Below are positions 1 to 6,816 of a stretch of 7,670 nucleotides of DNA, in pieces. The first letter of the stretch is position 1; each line of letters starts with the position of its first letter. The DNA is from Candidatus Cloacimonadota bacterium (GTDB taxonomy: Bacteria; Cloacimonadota; Cloacimonadia; JGIOTU-2). The position numbers were made by a program, and so were the translations under genes. The stretch lies in NCBI GenBank assembly GCA_021160355.1, contig JAGHCS010000095.1, positions 1 to 7,670 of the forward strand, given 5' to 3'. The notes beneath the pieces are model-generated. The model saw only the letters and a program-made list of their open reading frames with translations, did no database searches and was not told the origin of the DNA.

Positions 1-150
1 ATAGAGGAAATATACGAACCCTATTTGCTGCAAAAAGGATTTCTGAAAAGAACACTTCGCGGGAGAGAAGTAACAGAAAAAGCATATAAGCATTTTGGCA
101 TTGACCTAACCGGGAAGAATGCAAAAAAACAAAAAGAGATGTTTGAATAG
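1..150 (+). CDS. ruvB: Holliday junction branch migration helicase RuvB, C-terminal end (partial)
   Basis: RuvB is the hexameric AAA+ motor that, with RuvA, drives branch migration of Holliday junctions during recombination and repair in the cytoplasm. Only the last 49 codons are present, reading in frame from base 1 to a TAG stop. The peptide contains EEIYEPYLLQKGFLKRT followed by RGREVTEKAYKHFGI. This matches the well-known end of the RuvB C-terminal winged-helix DNA-binding domain (E-YEPYL-Q-GF--RT-RGR---AY-H-G). The ATPase domains lie upstream of the window. The lysine-rich tail after HFGI is typical of the variable RuvB terminus. The next gene starts 96 bases downstream behind a hairpin, so the two are probably separate units. 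Identification rests on motif recognition only, but the motif is highly distinctive. Confidence 0.93.
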   Translation: MEEIYEPYLLQKGFLKRTLRGREVTEKAYKHFGIDLTGKNAKKQKEMFE

Positions 151-159
151 AAAAATTTA

Positions 160-197
160 AAATTCCCAATAATATTGACTTTTTTATTGGGGAATTT
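160..197 (+). terminator. AT-rich hairpin after ruvB, possible terminator
   Basis: The arms AAATTCCCAATAA (160-172) and TTATTGGGGAATTT (184-197) pair over 13 bp with one bulged G. It starts 10 bases after the ruvB stop. On the + strand it is not followed by a T-run; the T-tract lies in the loop (180-185). Read on the opposite strand, the stem is followed by a U-rich tail (complement of 151-158). It could therefore be a weak or bidirectional terminator, or simply a structured spacer. Confidence 0.4.
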
Positions 198-246
198 AAT
201 GCTTCTCGCATTGGATGATTGGGATTAAATATTCAGGGAGAAGTAC

Positions 247-1917
247 ATGGTTAAAAAGAACAGAGTTAGAATAATAGCGGGATTATTTTTTTTCATATTG
301 TTAATTTTATCAATCAACGCATATGCTCAAGCTCCCGGATGGCAGTGGGCATATCAGGCAGGCGGTTCTGATTCCGATCAAGCTAACAGGATTTATGTTG
401 ACGGTGACAATAACTGCTATGTCACAGGTAAATTTAGAGGAACGACCCACTTCGGTTCTTATACCCTGACGAGTAATGGCTGGGATGATGTCTTCATAGC
501 AAAACTCGATTCCGACGGGAACTGGGCATGGGCAAAAAGTGCAGGAAGCGGACCAGGAACTTCTGCTGATATCGGAAATGGGATCACCGGTGATGCATCA
601 GGAAATATTTATGTCACCGGACAATTTAAAGGAAACGTTGATTTCGGTTCATTTCCTCTCTTCAGCAATGGTGAATATGACGTGTTTGTGGCAAAGCTTG
701 ATCCCGATGGGAATTGGCTGTGGGCAAGAAGTGCAGGTGGTCCTATGGGTGATGCAGGTAGAGGTATTGCTGTTGATGATGATTCTAATGTATATGTAAC
801 TGGTGAATTTTGGGATACTGTGACTTTTGGTACTCATTCTATTACCAGTTCAGGTCTCAATGATGTCTTCGTAGCAAAGCTTAACCAGAATGGTCATTGG
901 CAGTGGGCTGAGGGTGCAGGCGGCTCAACCAGTGAAACTGGCGGTCGTGGAGTAGCTGTAGATGCAGCGGGCAACTGTTATGTAACAGGAATGTTTTCAA
1001 ATACAGCTACCTTTGGAACACATTCAATATCCAGCAATGGGTGGAGATCTGACATTTTTACTGCAAAGCTAAATGCAGACAGAATCTGGCAATGGGCATC
1101 TGGCGCAGGAAGCACAGAAACGGATTATGTTGAGAATATTACTCTCGACGGATCAGGAAATCCTTATGTTGTAGGCAGTTTTAAATCGACAGCATTGTTT
1201 GGATATTCGTATCTTACTAGCTTAGGAGATTATGATATTTTCGTTGCAAAACTCGATCAAACAGGAAACTGGCAATGGGCAAGTCAGGCAGGGGGAGTGC
1301 AAAAGGATTATGGTTATGATATTTCGACTGATATTGCAGGGAATTCTTACATAACAGGTTATTTTAAAGATACCGCTTATTTTGGTGCCGGCAGCATTAC
1401 AAGCAGCGGTTCGTATGATGTGTGTGTCGCAAAGCTTGGTGATGATGGCACCTGGCTATGGGCAGCAGATGCAGGGGGAACTGGCTGGTGCGAAGGTCAT
1501 GGAATTGGTCTTGATAATGATGAGAATTGTTGTGTGACTGGATTCTTCCAGGGAACCGCTTATTTTGGTACGAATTCTGTAGTAAGCAGTGGAAGTAATG
1601 ATATTTTTGTTGCAAAAATTGGGGATAATGTTTCATCTGATCCTGAGATTGGGTATGATATTTATGCAATATCTCATTATCCCAATCCTGTCAGAACCAT
1701 TACAACAATACAATATTCGATGAAAGAAGCGGCTCTTGTAAAGTTAGAAGTATATAATCTCAAAGGGCAATTAGTTGAAACATTATTTGATGAAAATATT
1801 CAAGCTGGTGATCATACTGTTGAATGGGATTGTCAGGATATGCCATCAGGAATGTATTTCCTAAAAATGAAAGCAGGTGATGAGGAATCTGTCAGGAAAA
1901 TGGTGTTGATGAGATAA
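247..1917 (+). CDS. Secreted seven-bladed beta-propeller (SBBP-type repeat) protein with T9SS type A-like sorting domain
   Basis: This is a 556-residue protein, probably exported and surface-displayed or released; its ligand or activity is unknown. Residues 1-29 form a signal peptide: basic MVKKNRVR, a hydrophobic core at 9-24, and an AYAQA cleavage region. Seven repeats follow, starting at W32, W93, W157, W218, W281, W342 and W403, with spacings of 61-64 residues. Each has the pattern W-WA--AG, YVTG-F, FG, then D-F-AKLD--G. Seven units is the right number for one closed propeller, and the last unit ends in FVAKI, which could pair with the opening WQWA strand. Residues 477-556 (HYPNPVRTITTIQYSM, VYNLKGQLVETL, MPSGMYFLKM, basic end RKMVLMR) resemble the T9SS type A/FlgD-like C-terminal domain. 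The start is supported by AGGGAG at 235-240, six bases upstream. No catalytic motif is visible. It appears to be monocistronic. Confidence 0.9.
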   Translation: MVKKNRVRIIAGLFFFILLILSINAYAQAPGWQWAYQAGGSDSDQANRIYVDGDNNCYVTGKFRGTTHFGSYTLTSNGWDDVFIAKLDSDGNWAWAKSAGSGPGTSADIGNGITGDASGNIYVTGQFKGNVDFGSFPLFSNGEYDVFVAKLDPDGNWLWARSAGGPMGDAGRGIAVDDDSNVYVTGEFWDTVTFGTHSITSSGLNDVFVAKLNQNGHWQWAEGAGGSTSETGGRGVAVDAAGNCYVTGMFSNTATFGTHSISSNGWRSDIFTAKLNADRIWQWASGAGSTETDYVENITLDGSGNPYVVGSFKSTALFGYSYLTSLGDYDIFVAKLDQTGNWQWASQAGGVQKDYGYDISTDIAGNSYITGYFKDTAYFGAGSITSSGSYDVCVAKLGDDGTWLWAADAGGTGWCEGHGIGLDNDENCCVTGFFQGTAYFGTNSVVSSGSNDIFVAKIGDNVSSDPEIGYDIYAISHYPNPVRTITTIQYSMKEAALVKLEVYNLKGQLVETLFDENIQAGDHTVEWDCQDMPSGMYFLKMKAGDEESVRKMVLMR

Positions 1918-1952
1918 TTTTTTATACAAATCAGATTGATAATCCTGCAAAT

Positions 1953-1980
1953 GGTCTGTTTCCCTCACTGGCGATAGACC
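1953..1980. repeat. Short hairpin in the intergenic region
   Basis: GGTCT (1953-1957) can pair with AGACC (1976-1980) around an 18-base loop. It is weak on its own and lies 36 bases after the propeller gene stop with no T-run. I list it because it begins a row of three hairpins. Confidence 0.3.
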
Positions 1981-2000
1981 TTCACAATGGTTTTCAAGAT

Positions 2001-2032
2001 ACTTGAGACATGTCGGAGAGCATGTCTTAAGT
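2001..2032. repeat. Strong 12-bp hairpin, function unknown
   Basis: ACTTGAGACATG (2001-2012) pairs with CATGTCTTAAGT (2021-2032) along 12 bp with a single G-T wobble, around the loop TCGGAGAG. No T-run follows (GACTGCTACT), so it does not look like an intrinsic terminator on the + strand. It could be a REP-like palindrome, an operator-like inverted repeat, or part of a structured RNA. Confidence 0.65.
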
Positions 2033-2052
2033 GACTGCTACTAATCGAATTA

Positions 2053-2091
2053 CTTGTCATAAGCTCTTCCTCCAGGGAAACTTGTGACAAG
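2053..2091. repeat. Long imperfect hairpin with 17-base arms, function unknown
   Basis: The outer stem is CTTGTCA (2053-2059) with TGACAAG (2085-2091). Pairing continues inward to 2069 and 2075 through three wobbles and two C-A mismatches, leaving the loop CTCCA (2070-2074). It sits 20 bases after the 12-bp hairpin and 36 bases before the octamer array. No T-run follows. Its long arms and short loop resemble dispersed palindromic elements, but there is no second copy in this window. Confidence 0.55.
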
Positions 2092-2127
2092 ATAATTCCT
2101 ATCGTAATGAAATGGAGACAGATCAAA

Positions 2128-2247
2128 ACTTTCAAATCTTTCAACCTTCTAACTTTCTAACCTTCTAACTTCCCAACTTTCAAACCTTCTAACCTTCTAA
2201 CTTCCCAACTTTCAAACCTTCAAACCTTTTAACTTTCAAACTTTTTA
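2128..2247. repeat. Octanucleotide tandem repeat, 15 units of 8 bp
   Basis: Fifteen consecutive 8-base units hold phase without a single indel. Examples are ACTTTCAA, ACCTTCTA, ACTTTCTA, ACTTCCCA and ACCTTTTA; the second unit (ATCTTTCA) is the most divergent. The shared pattern is A-C-pyrimidine-T-T/C, then C or T, then A/T/C, then A. There is higher-order structure: 2160-2191 and 2192-2223 are successive 32-bp blocks of four units (ACCTTCTA, ACTTCCCA, ACTTTCAA, then ACCTTCTA or ACCTTCAA) that differ at one base. The strand is pyrimidine-rich with regularly spaced A doublets. Stop codons (TAA on +, TAG on -) occur throughout, so it is noncoding. It ends 30 bases before the -35 box of the ABC operon promoter. 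Confidence 0.93.
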
Positions 2248-2277
2248 ACCGATTTTAATTTATCCTTGACGGACGAT

Positions 2278-2306
2278 TTGACATTTGAATTTTTTTCCCC
2301 TATTAT
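2278..2306 (+). promoter_or_regulatory. Sigma70-type promoter of the Gld-like ABC operon
   Basis: TTGACA (2278-2283, consensus -35) and TATTAT (2301-2306, -10, five of six consensus bases) are separated by exactly 17 bases. A transcription start around 2313 would give a leader of about 28 bases that includes the Shine-Dalgarno site. The T- and C-rich spacer and the octamer array just upstream are the only other features nearby. Prediction by eye; the start site is not measured. Confidence 0.75.
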
Positions 2307-2322
2307 ATACAAAAATCAATAT

Positions 2323-2328
2323 AAGGAG
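2323..2328 (+). promoter_or_regulatory. Ribosome binding site that fixes the ATPase start
   Basis: AAGGAG lies 12 bases before ATG 2341, a slightly long spacing. The longer alternative, a TTG at 2266, lies upstream of the promoter and has no such site. The TTG at 2336 is out of frame and meets a stop at once. ATG 2341 is therefore the start. Confidence 0.7.
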
Positions 2329-2340
2329 ATTTCATTTGTT

Positions 2341-3303
2341 ATGATCAAGGTTCAAAATCTTACTAAGGATTACGGACATTTGCGTGCGGTGGATAACATC
2401 TCATTCACCATACCAAAGAGCGGGATCATCGGAATTCTCGGTCCAAATGGCGCGGGAAAAACAACCACTCTCAAAATGATGACCTGCTTTATGCCTCCCA
2501 CAGAAGGAACTGTGTTCATAGATGAAAAGAACATCTATCAGAACTCGGTCGAAATCCGCAAAATGATTGGATACCTGCCGGAGGGCTGTCCCATTTACAC
2601 AGAAATGAATGTCGTTGATTTTCTCTATTTCATTGCAGAACTGCGCGATATTCCCAAAGATTCCGTGAACAGACGAGTAAAAGAAATGATCGATTCTTGC
2701 GGTTTAGAAGAAGTTGTAGGAAAAGAGATCGGCGAATTATCAAAGGGATACAGGCAGCGTGTTGGACTTGCTGCTGCGCTTATACACGATCCGGAAATAC
2801 TTATCCTCGACGAGCCCACTTCCGGACTCGATCCCAACCAGATCGCTGAAATACGTTCGCTCATCAAACAGCTTGGAAAAGAAAAAACAGTGTTGGTTTC
2901 CACTCATATTCTCAGTGAAGTAGAAGCGATTTGCGAACGTGTAATCATTATTGACAGAGGAAAAATCGTTGCTGATGCCTCGCTTGAAGAAATTCAGAGT
3001 TCCTTCCACAATCAGAACAGGATCTATTTTGAAATTCAATCTAAAAAAGATGCTGATATACTTCCTGAGTTTGAAGCGATAAAAGGTGTGGAGAGTTTGC
3101 AGCTTTTCAGCAAACACGAAGAAGATATGATAACCAAATTTTTCATTAATTATTCCAAAGATATGGATATCCGTCCGGAATTATATAATTTCATTAAGAA
3201 GAACAAGGACTGGACAATTCTTGAAATGAGAACAGAACAGCATAGTCTGGAGGATATTTTCAGACAACTGACGGAAAAAGGAGAGGAGGTCGCTCATGCA
3301 TAA
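2341..3303 (+). CDS. ABC transporter ATP-binding protein, GldA-like
   Basis: This cytoplasmic ATPase subunit should power the ABC-2 permease encoded next to it. It has 320 residues. Walker A is GPNGAGKTT (34-42). The Q-loop region reads GYLPEGCPIY, with E81 where many ABC proteins have Q; from memory this is usual in the GldA/NatA-like group. The signature is LSKGYRQR (133-140), Walker B is ILILDEP (153-159) with catalytic E158, the D-loop is SGLD (161-164), and the H-loop histidine is H189 in STH. All catalytic residues are therefore intact. Residues from about 220 on form the family's extra C-terminal domain, ending in the SLEDIFRQLTE motif common in this group. It is the first gene of the operon and overlaps the permease gene by 8 bases, suggesting translational coupling. 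The GldA-like label rests on partner genes and overall pattern; gliding is not implied. Confidence 0.93.
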   Translation: MIKVQNLTKDYGHLRAVDNISFTIPKSGIIGILGPNGAGKTTTLKMMTCFMPPTEGTVFIDEKNIYQNSVEIRKMIGYLPEGCPIYTEMNVVDFLYFIAELRDIPKDSVNRRVKEMIDSCGLEEVVGKEIGELSKGYRQRVGLAAALIHDPEILILDEPTSGLDPNQIAEIRSLIKQLGKEKTVLVSTHILSEVEAICERVIIIDRGKIVADASLEEIQSSFHNQNRIYFEIQSKKDADILPEFEAIKGVESLQLFSKHEEDMITKFFINYSKDMDIRPELYNFIKKNKDWTILEMRTEQHSLEDIFRQLTEKGEEVAHA

Positions 3304-4012
3304 CATCATAACCATTGCAAAACGCGAGATCAAAAGCTACTTTTTCACTCCTGTTGCCTACATCCTCATGACCATTTTCCTGCTAATTACCGGCTGGTTT
3401 TTCGGTTCTGAATTGTTTCTCGTAAATGAAGCGACCATGCGAAATATCTTTGCACTTACTCCGCTTATTTTCATTTTCTTTATTCCGGCAGTAACTATGC
3501 GCTCGATCTCGGAAGAGAAACGCTCAGGTACGATCGAGCTTATATGTACATCTCCAGTGAAGGATTCAGAAATCGTACTAGGCAAATTCTTTGCTGCATT
3601 TTCCCTTCTTGTTGCAACTATTTTCTCAACAATTATATATGTAATCATACTTCTCATTCTCGGCAAACCGGACGGTGGAGTGATCGTTGCGGGTTATATT
3701 GGTCTGCTCTTTATGGGATCCGCATATGCATCGATCGGCATTTTTGCGAGCACGATCTCAAAGAACCAGATCGTATCCTTCATTGTTTCATTCTTCATCA
3801 TAATGGTACTATACTTACTTGATAAATTCATGTATTTCATTCCCACATGGCTTGGTTCTATTCTTCAATACATCAGTGTTGATTATCATTTTCAGAACAT
3901 CGCACGCGGTGTGATCGACTCACGGGATATCATTTACTACCTCTCACTGATCTTTGTATTTCTCTTCTTTGCCTGGAATTCACTCACCAAACGAAAATAT
4001 CTCTCAACTTAG
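3296..4012 (+). CDS. ABC-2 type permease, GldF-like
   Basis: This is a 238-residue inner-membrane permease. About six hydrophobic segments are visible, near residues 16-37, 51-67, 98-123, 129-151, 158-181 and 211-228. Between the second and third is MRSISEEKRSGTIELI followed by CTSPV (68-87), the conserved cytoplasmic element of GldF/ABC-2 permeases. The N-terminus (IAKREIKSYFFTPVAYI) is also typical: a short amphipathic stretch entering the first membrane span. The start is set by GAGGAGGT (3283-3290), five bases before ATG 3296, and lies inside the end of the ATPase gene. The following GldG-type gene starts 13 bases after its stop. Length and topology are complete for the family. The exported substrate cannot be read from the sequence. 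Confidence 0.9.
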   Translation: MHNIITIAKREIKSYFFTPVAYILMTIFLLITGWFFGSELFLVNEATMRNIFALTPLIFIFFIPAVTMRSISEEKRSGTIELICTSPVKDSEIVLGKFFAAFSLLVATIFSTIIYVIILLILGKPDGGVIVAGYIGLLFMGSAYASIGIFASTISKNQIVSFIVSFFIIMVLYLLDKFMYFIPTWLGSILQYISVDYHFQNIARGVIDSRDIIYYLSLIFVFLFFAWNSLTKRKYLST

Positions 4013-4025
4013 AAAGGAGCACATC

Positions 4026-5591
4026 ATGGAAAAATTAAACAATACAACAAAAATAATTTTAGTGTTCGTGATCGTGGTTCTTATTAATCTCATCTCTCTC
4101 TACCTTTTTACAAGATTAGACCTCACCGCAGACAGACGATTTTCTATCTCAAGTTATAGTAAAGAACTGGTAAGAAATCTCGATGATAAATTTACCATAA
4201 AATGTTACTTTTCTAATGATATTCCTTATCCCTATAATAATATTCGTAGGGATGTGAAAGATAAACTCGAAGAATTCAAAGCATACGCAAGCAGATATTT
4301 CCAATTTGAATTTGTCAAAGCTGAAGATGAAGAGAATCTGGCGCTGGATGCACGAAATTTCGGCATACCTGAAATTCAGCTCAATACCATCGAGAACGAC
4401 CAGATACAGATAAAAAAAGTCGTGATGGGAATGGTCTTCATGTATGAAGATAAGTCGGAAGTGCTTCCTATAGTGCAGGATACCAAAAACCTGGAGTATG
4501 AGATCGCTTCGAAGATGAACAAGCTGATCAAAGTGGCACTCCCTACTGTTGCATTTCTGCAAGGACATGATGAAATCCTCTTTCCTGATAAGATGCAGAC
4601 GATCCAGCAGATGCTTCAGGCGAACTATAATTTGAAACCTGTAAATCTCAAAGAAGACCCGAAAGGATTGGATGATACCGAAATACTTGTGATTGCAGGT
4701 CCCAAAACCTTGATTCCTGATGATGAGAAATATCTCATCGATCAATTCATTATGGATGGAAATAAAGTAATGTTCCTTATTGATAATATTCAGGCAGATA
4801 TCAATACAGCTCATGCAACTTTCTATGAAAATGACATGAATGACTGGTTCAAGCACTACGGATTTGAGATTAAAAGGAATCTTGTTTTCGATATAAAATC
4901 TTCATCTATTCAGGTGCGCCAGCAATATCAGGGCGGGTACAGCATCAGCTATATTCAATACCCATTTATACTTGATCTGGTAAATCTGAACAGGGAAAAT
5001 ATCATAGTAAAAGACCTCAAATCAGTCATGATGGCGTTTGCGAGTTCTGTTGATACAGACATCGGTATGGATGACAGCTTGGATGTGACATGGCTTGCGC
5101 GCACTTCGGAGCGATGCGGAACTCAGGTCGGAACCCTGAATATTAATCTTCAATATAAGATTCCTATGAATCAGTATAATAGATCTCATTTGCCAGTCGC
5201 TGCGATCCTGATAGGAAAATACAACAGCTACTTCGCAGACAAAACATTGCCTGACACTATCGACACATCCGGTTTTATGAAGAGTGGTGCTTCATCACGT
5301 ATCCTTGCTGTCGGCAACGCAAGCTTTGTACAGGATGATTTTGCAAACCAGAATAATGCGACATTCTTTGCAAACGCTGTTGACTGGATGGCTCAGGAAA
5401 AAGGACTTATTGAGATTCGCTCTAAAAATATTGCTGCCCGACAGCTCAAAGAAGTGTCTGACGGTTCAAAGGGAACGATAAAATTCATCGCAGTGCTGCT
5501 TCCTCCCATTCTTGTGATCCTGATCGGTGTTCTTTTCTGGCGTATCAAAAAAGCTCGATATGCACGAATTCAACGTTATATGGGGGTGTAA
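4026..5591 (+). CDS. GldG-family ABC transporter auxiliary protein
   Basis: This 521-residue protein is anchored at both ends. One membrane span lies near residues 10-28, followed by RLDLTADRRFSIS, the hallmark opening of GldG/ABC_transp_aux proteins. A large extracytoplasmic region follows, then a second span near 487-505 and a short basic tail (RIKKARYARIQRY). The segment KKVVMGMVFMYEDKSEVLP and the following TVAFLQGHDE stretch also fit this family. The family is thought to work with GldA/GldF-type ABC modules; its molecular role is unknown. I chose ATG 4026 because AAAGGAG (4013-4019) lies six bases before it. The in-frame ATG at 3954 would run into the permease gene without a ribosome site and add a non-hydrophobic 24-residue extension. 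It lies 13 bases after the permease and upstream of the DUF4340 gene. Confidence 0.9.
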   Translation: MEKLNNTTKIILVFVIVVLINLISLYLFTRLDLTADRRFSISSYSKELVRNLDDKFTIKCYFSNDIPYPYNNIRRDVKDKLEEFKAYASRYFQFEFVKAEDEENLALDARNFGIPEIQLNTIENDQIQIKKVVMGMVFMYEDKSEVLPIVQDTKNLEYEIASKMNKLIKVALPTVAFLQGHDEILFPDKMQTIQQMLQANYNLKPVNLKEDPKGLDDTEILVIAGPKTLIPDDEKYLIDQFIMDGNKVMFLIDNIQADINTAHATFYENDMNDWFKHYGFEIKRNLVFDIKSSSIQVRQQYQGGYSISYIQYPFILDLVNLNRENIIVKDLKSVMMAFASSVDTDIGMDDSLDVTWLARTSERCGTQVGTLNINLQYKIPMNQYNRSHLPVAAILIGKYNSYFADKTLPDTIDTSGFMKSGASSRILAVGNASFVQDDFANQNNATFFANAVDWMAQEKGLIEIRSKNIAARQLKEVSDGSKGTIKFIAVLLPPILVILIGVLFWRIKKARYARIQRYMGV

Positions 5592-5592
5592 G

Positions 5593-5637
5593 ATGAAAAA
5601 GGGAAAATTCAGTATTTATCAGGAGGAACTCAAATGA
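5593..5637 (+). CDS. Possible 14-residue mini-ORF before the DUF4340 gene
   Basis: ATG 5593 opens one base after the GldG-type stop and encodes MKKGKFSIYQEELK. Its TGA overlaps the next gene's ATG as ATGA (5634-5637). A G-rich stretch (5582-5588) could serve as a poor ribosome site. The reading frame contains the next gene's own AGGAGG, so translation of this peptide would cross and end on it. It may be coincidental spacer, a coupling device or a decayed gene end. No homology is recognised. Confidence 0.2.
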   Translation: MKKGKFSIYQEELK

Positions 5638-6548
5638 AGAAATCATTGGTCTGGCTCATAGTCATTGTTGTTGTACTCGCAATCTTATATTTCGTGATAA
5701 AGGGCTTTGAACCGAAACTTGAACGGGGCGAAGGCTCCGGATTTGCAGGATTCACCTCAGAGGGTGTCACAAAAATTGAGATCACAAGTCCTACTGGAGA
5801 AAATGATATTATTCTCGAAAGAGATGACGTCTGGGAGATCAGCTCACCTATTGAATATACTGCTGATGAGAAAATGGTCGAGCGGCTCTTAAAAACACTC
5901 ACTGATATGAACTTCGTTACTATAGTCTCAGAAAATCCTGAGAAGCAGAACATCTTTGAGGTGACTGAGGAAACCGGTCGAGACATCAAGGTCTATAAAG
6001 AAGACGAATTGGTGCTCCATTTCTTTCTTGGCAAAACAGATCAGTCAAATATGAACACTTATATCAGAGAAGCAGGTTCAGATAAAGTTTTTGCAGTTCA
6101 TGGAAATCTTACCTATACCTTCAATCATCCTATTGATCAGTGGAGGGATAAAGCAATTGTGAACATTCCCGAAAATGACATTCAGCAAGTCGAGGTTGCA
6201 TGGGGAGATACAACTGTCGTGTACACACTTATCGATACACTGTGGTCAATAGTTCAGGATGATGAGTATATGGAACTGCATCAGAATAAGCTTTTCTCGA
6301 TCATAAGAGTTTTCTCACCTTTGCGCGCTTCCGGATTCCAGGATGAGCCGGTAGAACTTGATTGGAATAATCCGGATGTTATTTTGGATATTCGACCGCT
6401 GAGCGGAACTGAATATGTATGCCGATTCGTCGAAAAAGACGATAAGCAGTATTATGCAAAGCAGGATGATTCCCCGCAGGTGTTTTTAATCTCGAAGTAT
6501 ATGGTGGATAAATTTAAAAAGAAATATTCTGATTATCAGAAAATGTAA
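5634..6548 (+). CDS. DUF4340 domain-containing membrane-anchored protein
   Basis: This 304-residue protein has an N-terminal membrane anchor (residues 5-22) after MKKS and no clear cleavage site, so it is probably tethered with its bulk outside the cytoplasm. The segment from VTKIEI through VWEISSPIEYTADEKMVERL (about 45-85) fits the DUF4340 pattern: a beta strand, W-I-SPI, A-D, then a helix with V--LL--L. DUF4340 proteins commonly accompany GldG-type ABC modules. Their biochemical role is unknown; an accessory or substrate-handling role is inferred from context only. The start is well supported by AGGAGG (5621-5626), seven bases upstream. It is the last gene of the operon and is followed 23 bases later by an intrinsic terminator. 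Members are often longer than this, sometimes with two DUF4340 copies; here I see one, with a second beta-rich half (about 180-290). Confidence 0.87.
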   Translation: MKKSLVWLIVIVVVLAILYFVIKGFEPKLERGEGSGFAGFTSEGVTKIEITSPTGENDIILERDDVWEISSPIEYTADEKMVERLLKTLTDMNFVTIVSENPEKQNIFEVTEETGRDIKVYKEDELVLHFFLGKTDQSNMNTYIREAGSDKVFAVHGNLTYTFNHPIDQWRDKAIVNIPENDIQQVEVAWGDTTVVYTLIDTLWSIVQDDEYMELHQNKLFSIIRVFSPLRASGFQDEPVELDWNNPDVILDIRPLSGTEYVCRFVEKDDKQYYAKQDDSPQVFLISKYMVDKFKKKYSDYQKM

Positions 6549-6571
6549 AAACTAATTAAAACGAATATAAT

Positions 6572-6606
6572 GAAGACCTTTGAGTTCTGCTCGGAGGTCT
6601 TCTTTT
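6572..6606 (+). terminator. Intrinsic terminator of the ABC operon
   Basis: A perfect 8-bp stem, GAAGACCT (6572-6579) with AGGTCTTC (6595-6602), can be extended by two wobble pairs. It is followed at once by TTTT (6603-6606). Its place 23 bases after the last operon stop fits a Rho-independent terminator on the + strand. The T-run is short, so efficiency is uncertain. Confidence 0.78.
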
Positions 6607-6644
6607 GTGGCTACTTCTGGCTACTAAACCTTAAACCACCCTCT

Positions 6645-6670
6645 GGCTACTAAGCCCCTGCTTGGTAGCC
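6645..6670. repeat. Hairpin 1 of repeat copy 1
   Basis: GGCTACTAAGC pairs with GCTTGGTAGCC along 11 bp with one T-G wobble and loop CCCT. The same arms occur in copy 2; only one loop base differs. Confidence 0.85.
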
Positions 6671-6679
6671 CAGCATGTG

Positions 6680-6712
6680 CGTATCAAATCCGCCAGTCAG
6701 TGGATGGATACG
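6680..6712. repeat. Hairpin 2 of repeat copy 1 (diverged arms, pairing kept)
   Basis: The outer stem is CGTATC (6680-6685) with GATACG (6707-6712). After a small asymmetric bulge, ATCCGC (6688-6693) pairs with GTGGAT (6700-6705) with one wobble, around CAGTCA. Copy 2 has a hairpin at the same place with largely different arms. Confidence 0.6.
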
Positions 6713-6816
6713 AGAGGATGAGGGAACAGACAAACTTCTTGACAGGACAATAAGCGATTACTCACTTAGAAAATCAATTAGGATTTTTATGAATACAGAA
6801 AGTAATAAATCAACTA

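Larger units (their letters stand above)
6636..6755. repeat. Structured dispersed repeat, copy 1 (about 120 bp)
   Basis: This copy matches 7356-7472. The first 35 or so bases differ at two positions, the middle diverges, and the end is again similar (ACGAGAGGATGAG, then ACTTCTTGACAGG, then TAAGC). It contains two hairpins, at 6645-6670 and 6680-6712. Just before it, GGCTACT also occurs at 6609-6615 and 6619-6625, as if fragments of the element had been duplicated. The two copies are in direct orientation and flank the orphan membrane-protein gene. No coding signal or transposase is visible. Confidence 0.85.

Noticed and set aside
175..203. Promoter for the propeller gene with TTGACT at 175
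   Set aside because: No acceptable -10 lies 16-18 bases away; the best AT-rich hexamer is only 14 bases downstream and lies inside the hairpin arm.
2128..2247. CRISPR array
   Set aside because: Units are 8 bp with no spacers; it is a simple tandem repeat.
2266..2340. Longer ATPase start at TTG 2266
   Set aside because: It lies upstream of the -35/-10 promoter, has no ribosome site, and adds 25 residues before the normal family start MIKVQNLTKDYG.
3954..4025. Upstream ATG 3954 for the GldG-type gene
   Set aside because: It would overlap the permease gene by 59 bases without a ribosome site, whereas ATG 4026 has a good one and begins the expected membrane anchor.
4149..4856. 235-codon frame on the opposite strand inside the GldG-type gene
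   Set aside because: It is a shadow of the real gene, rich in I, F and H without family motifs, and has no context of its own.
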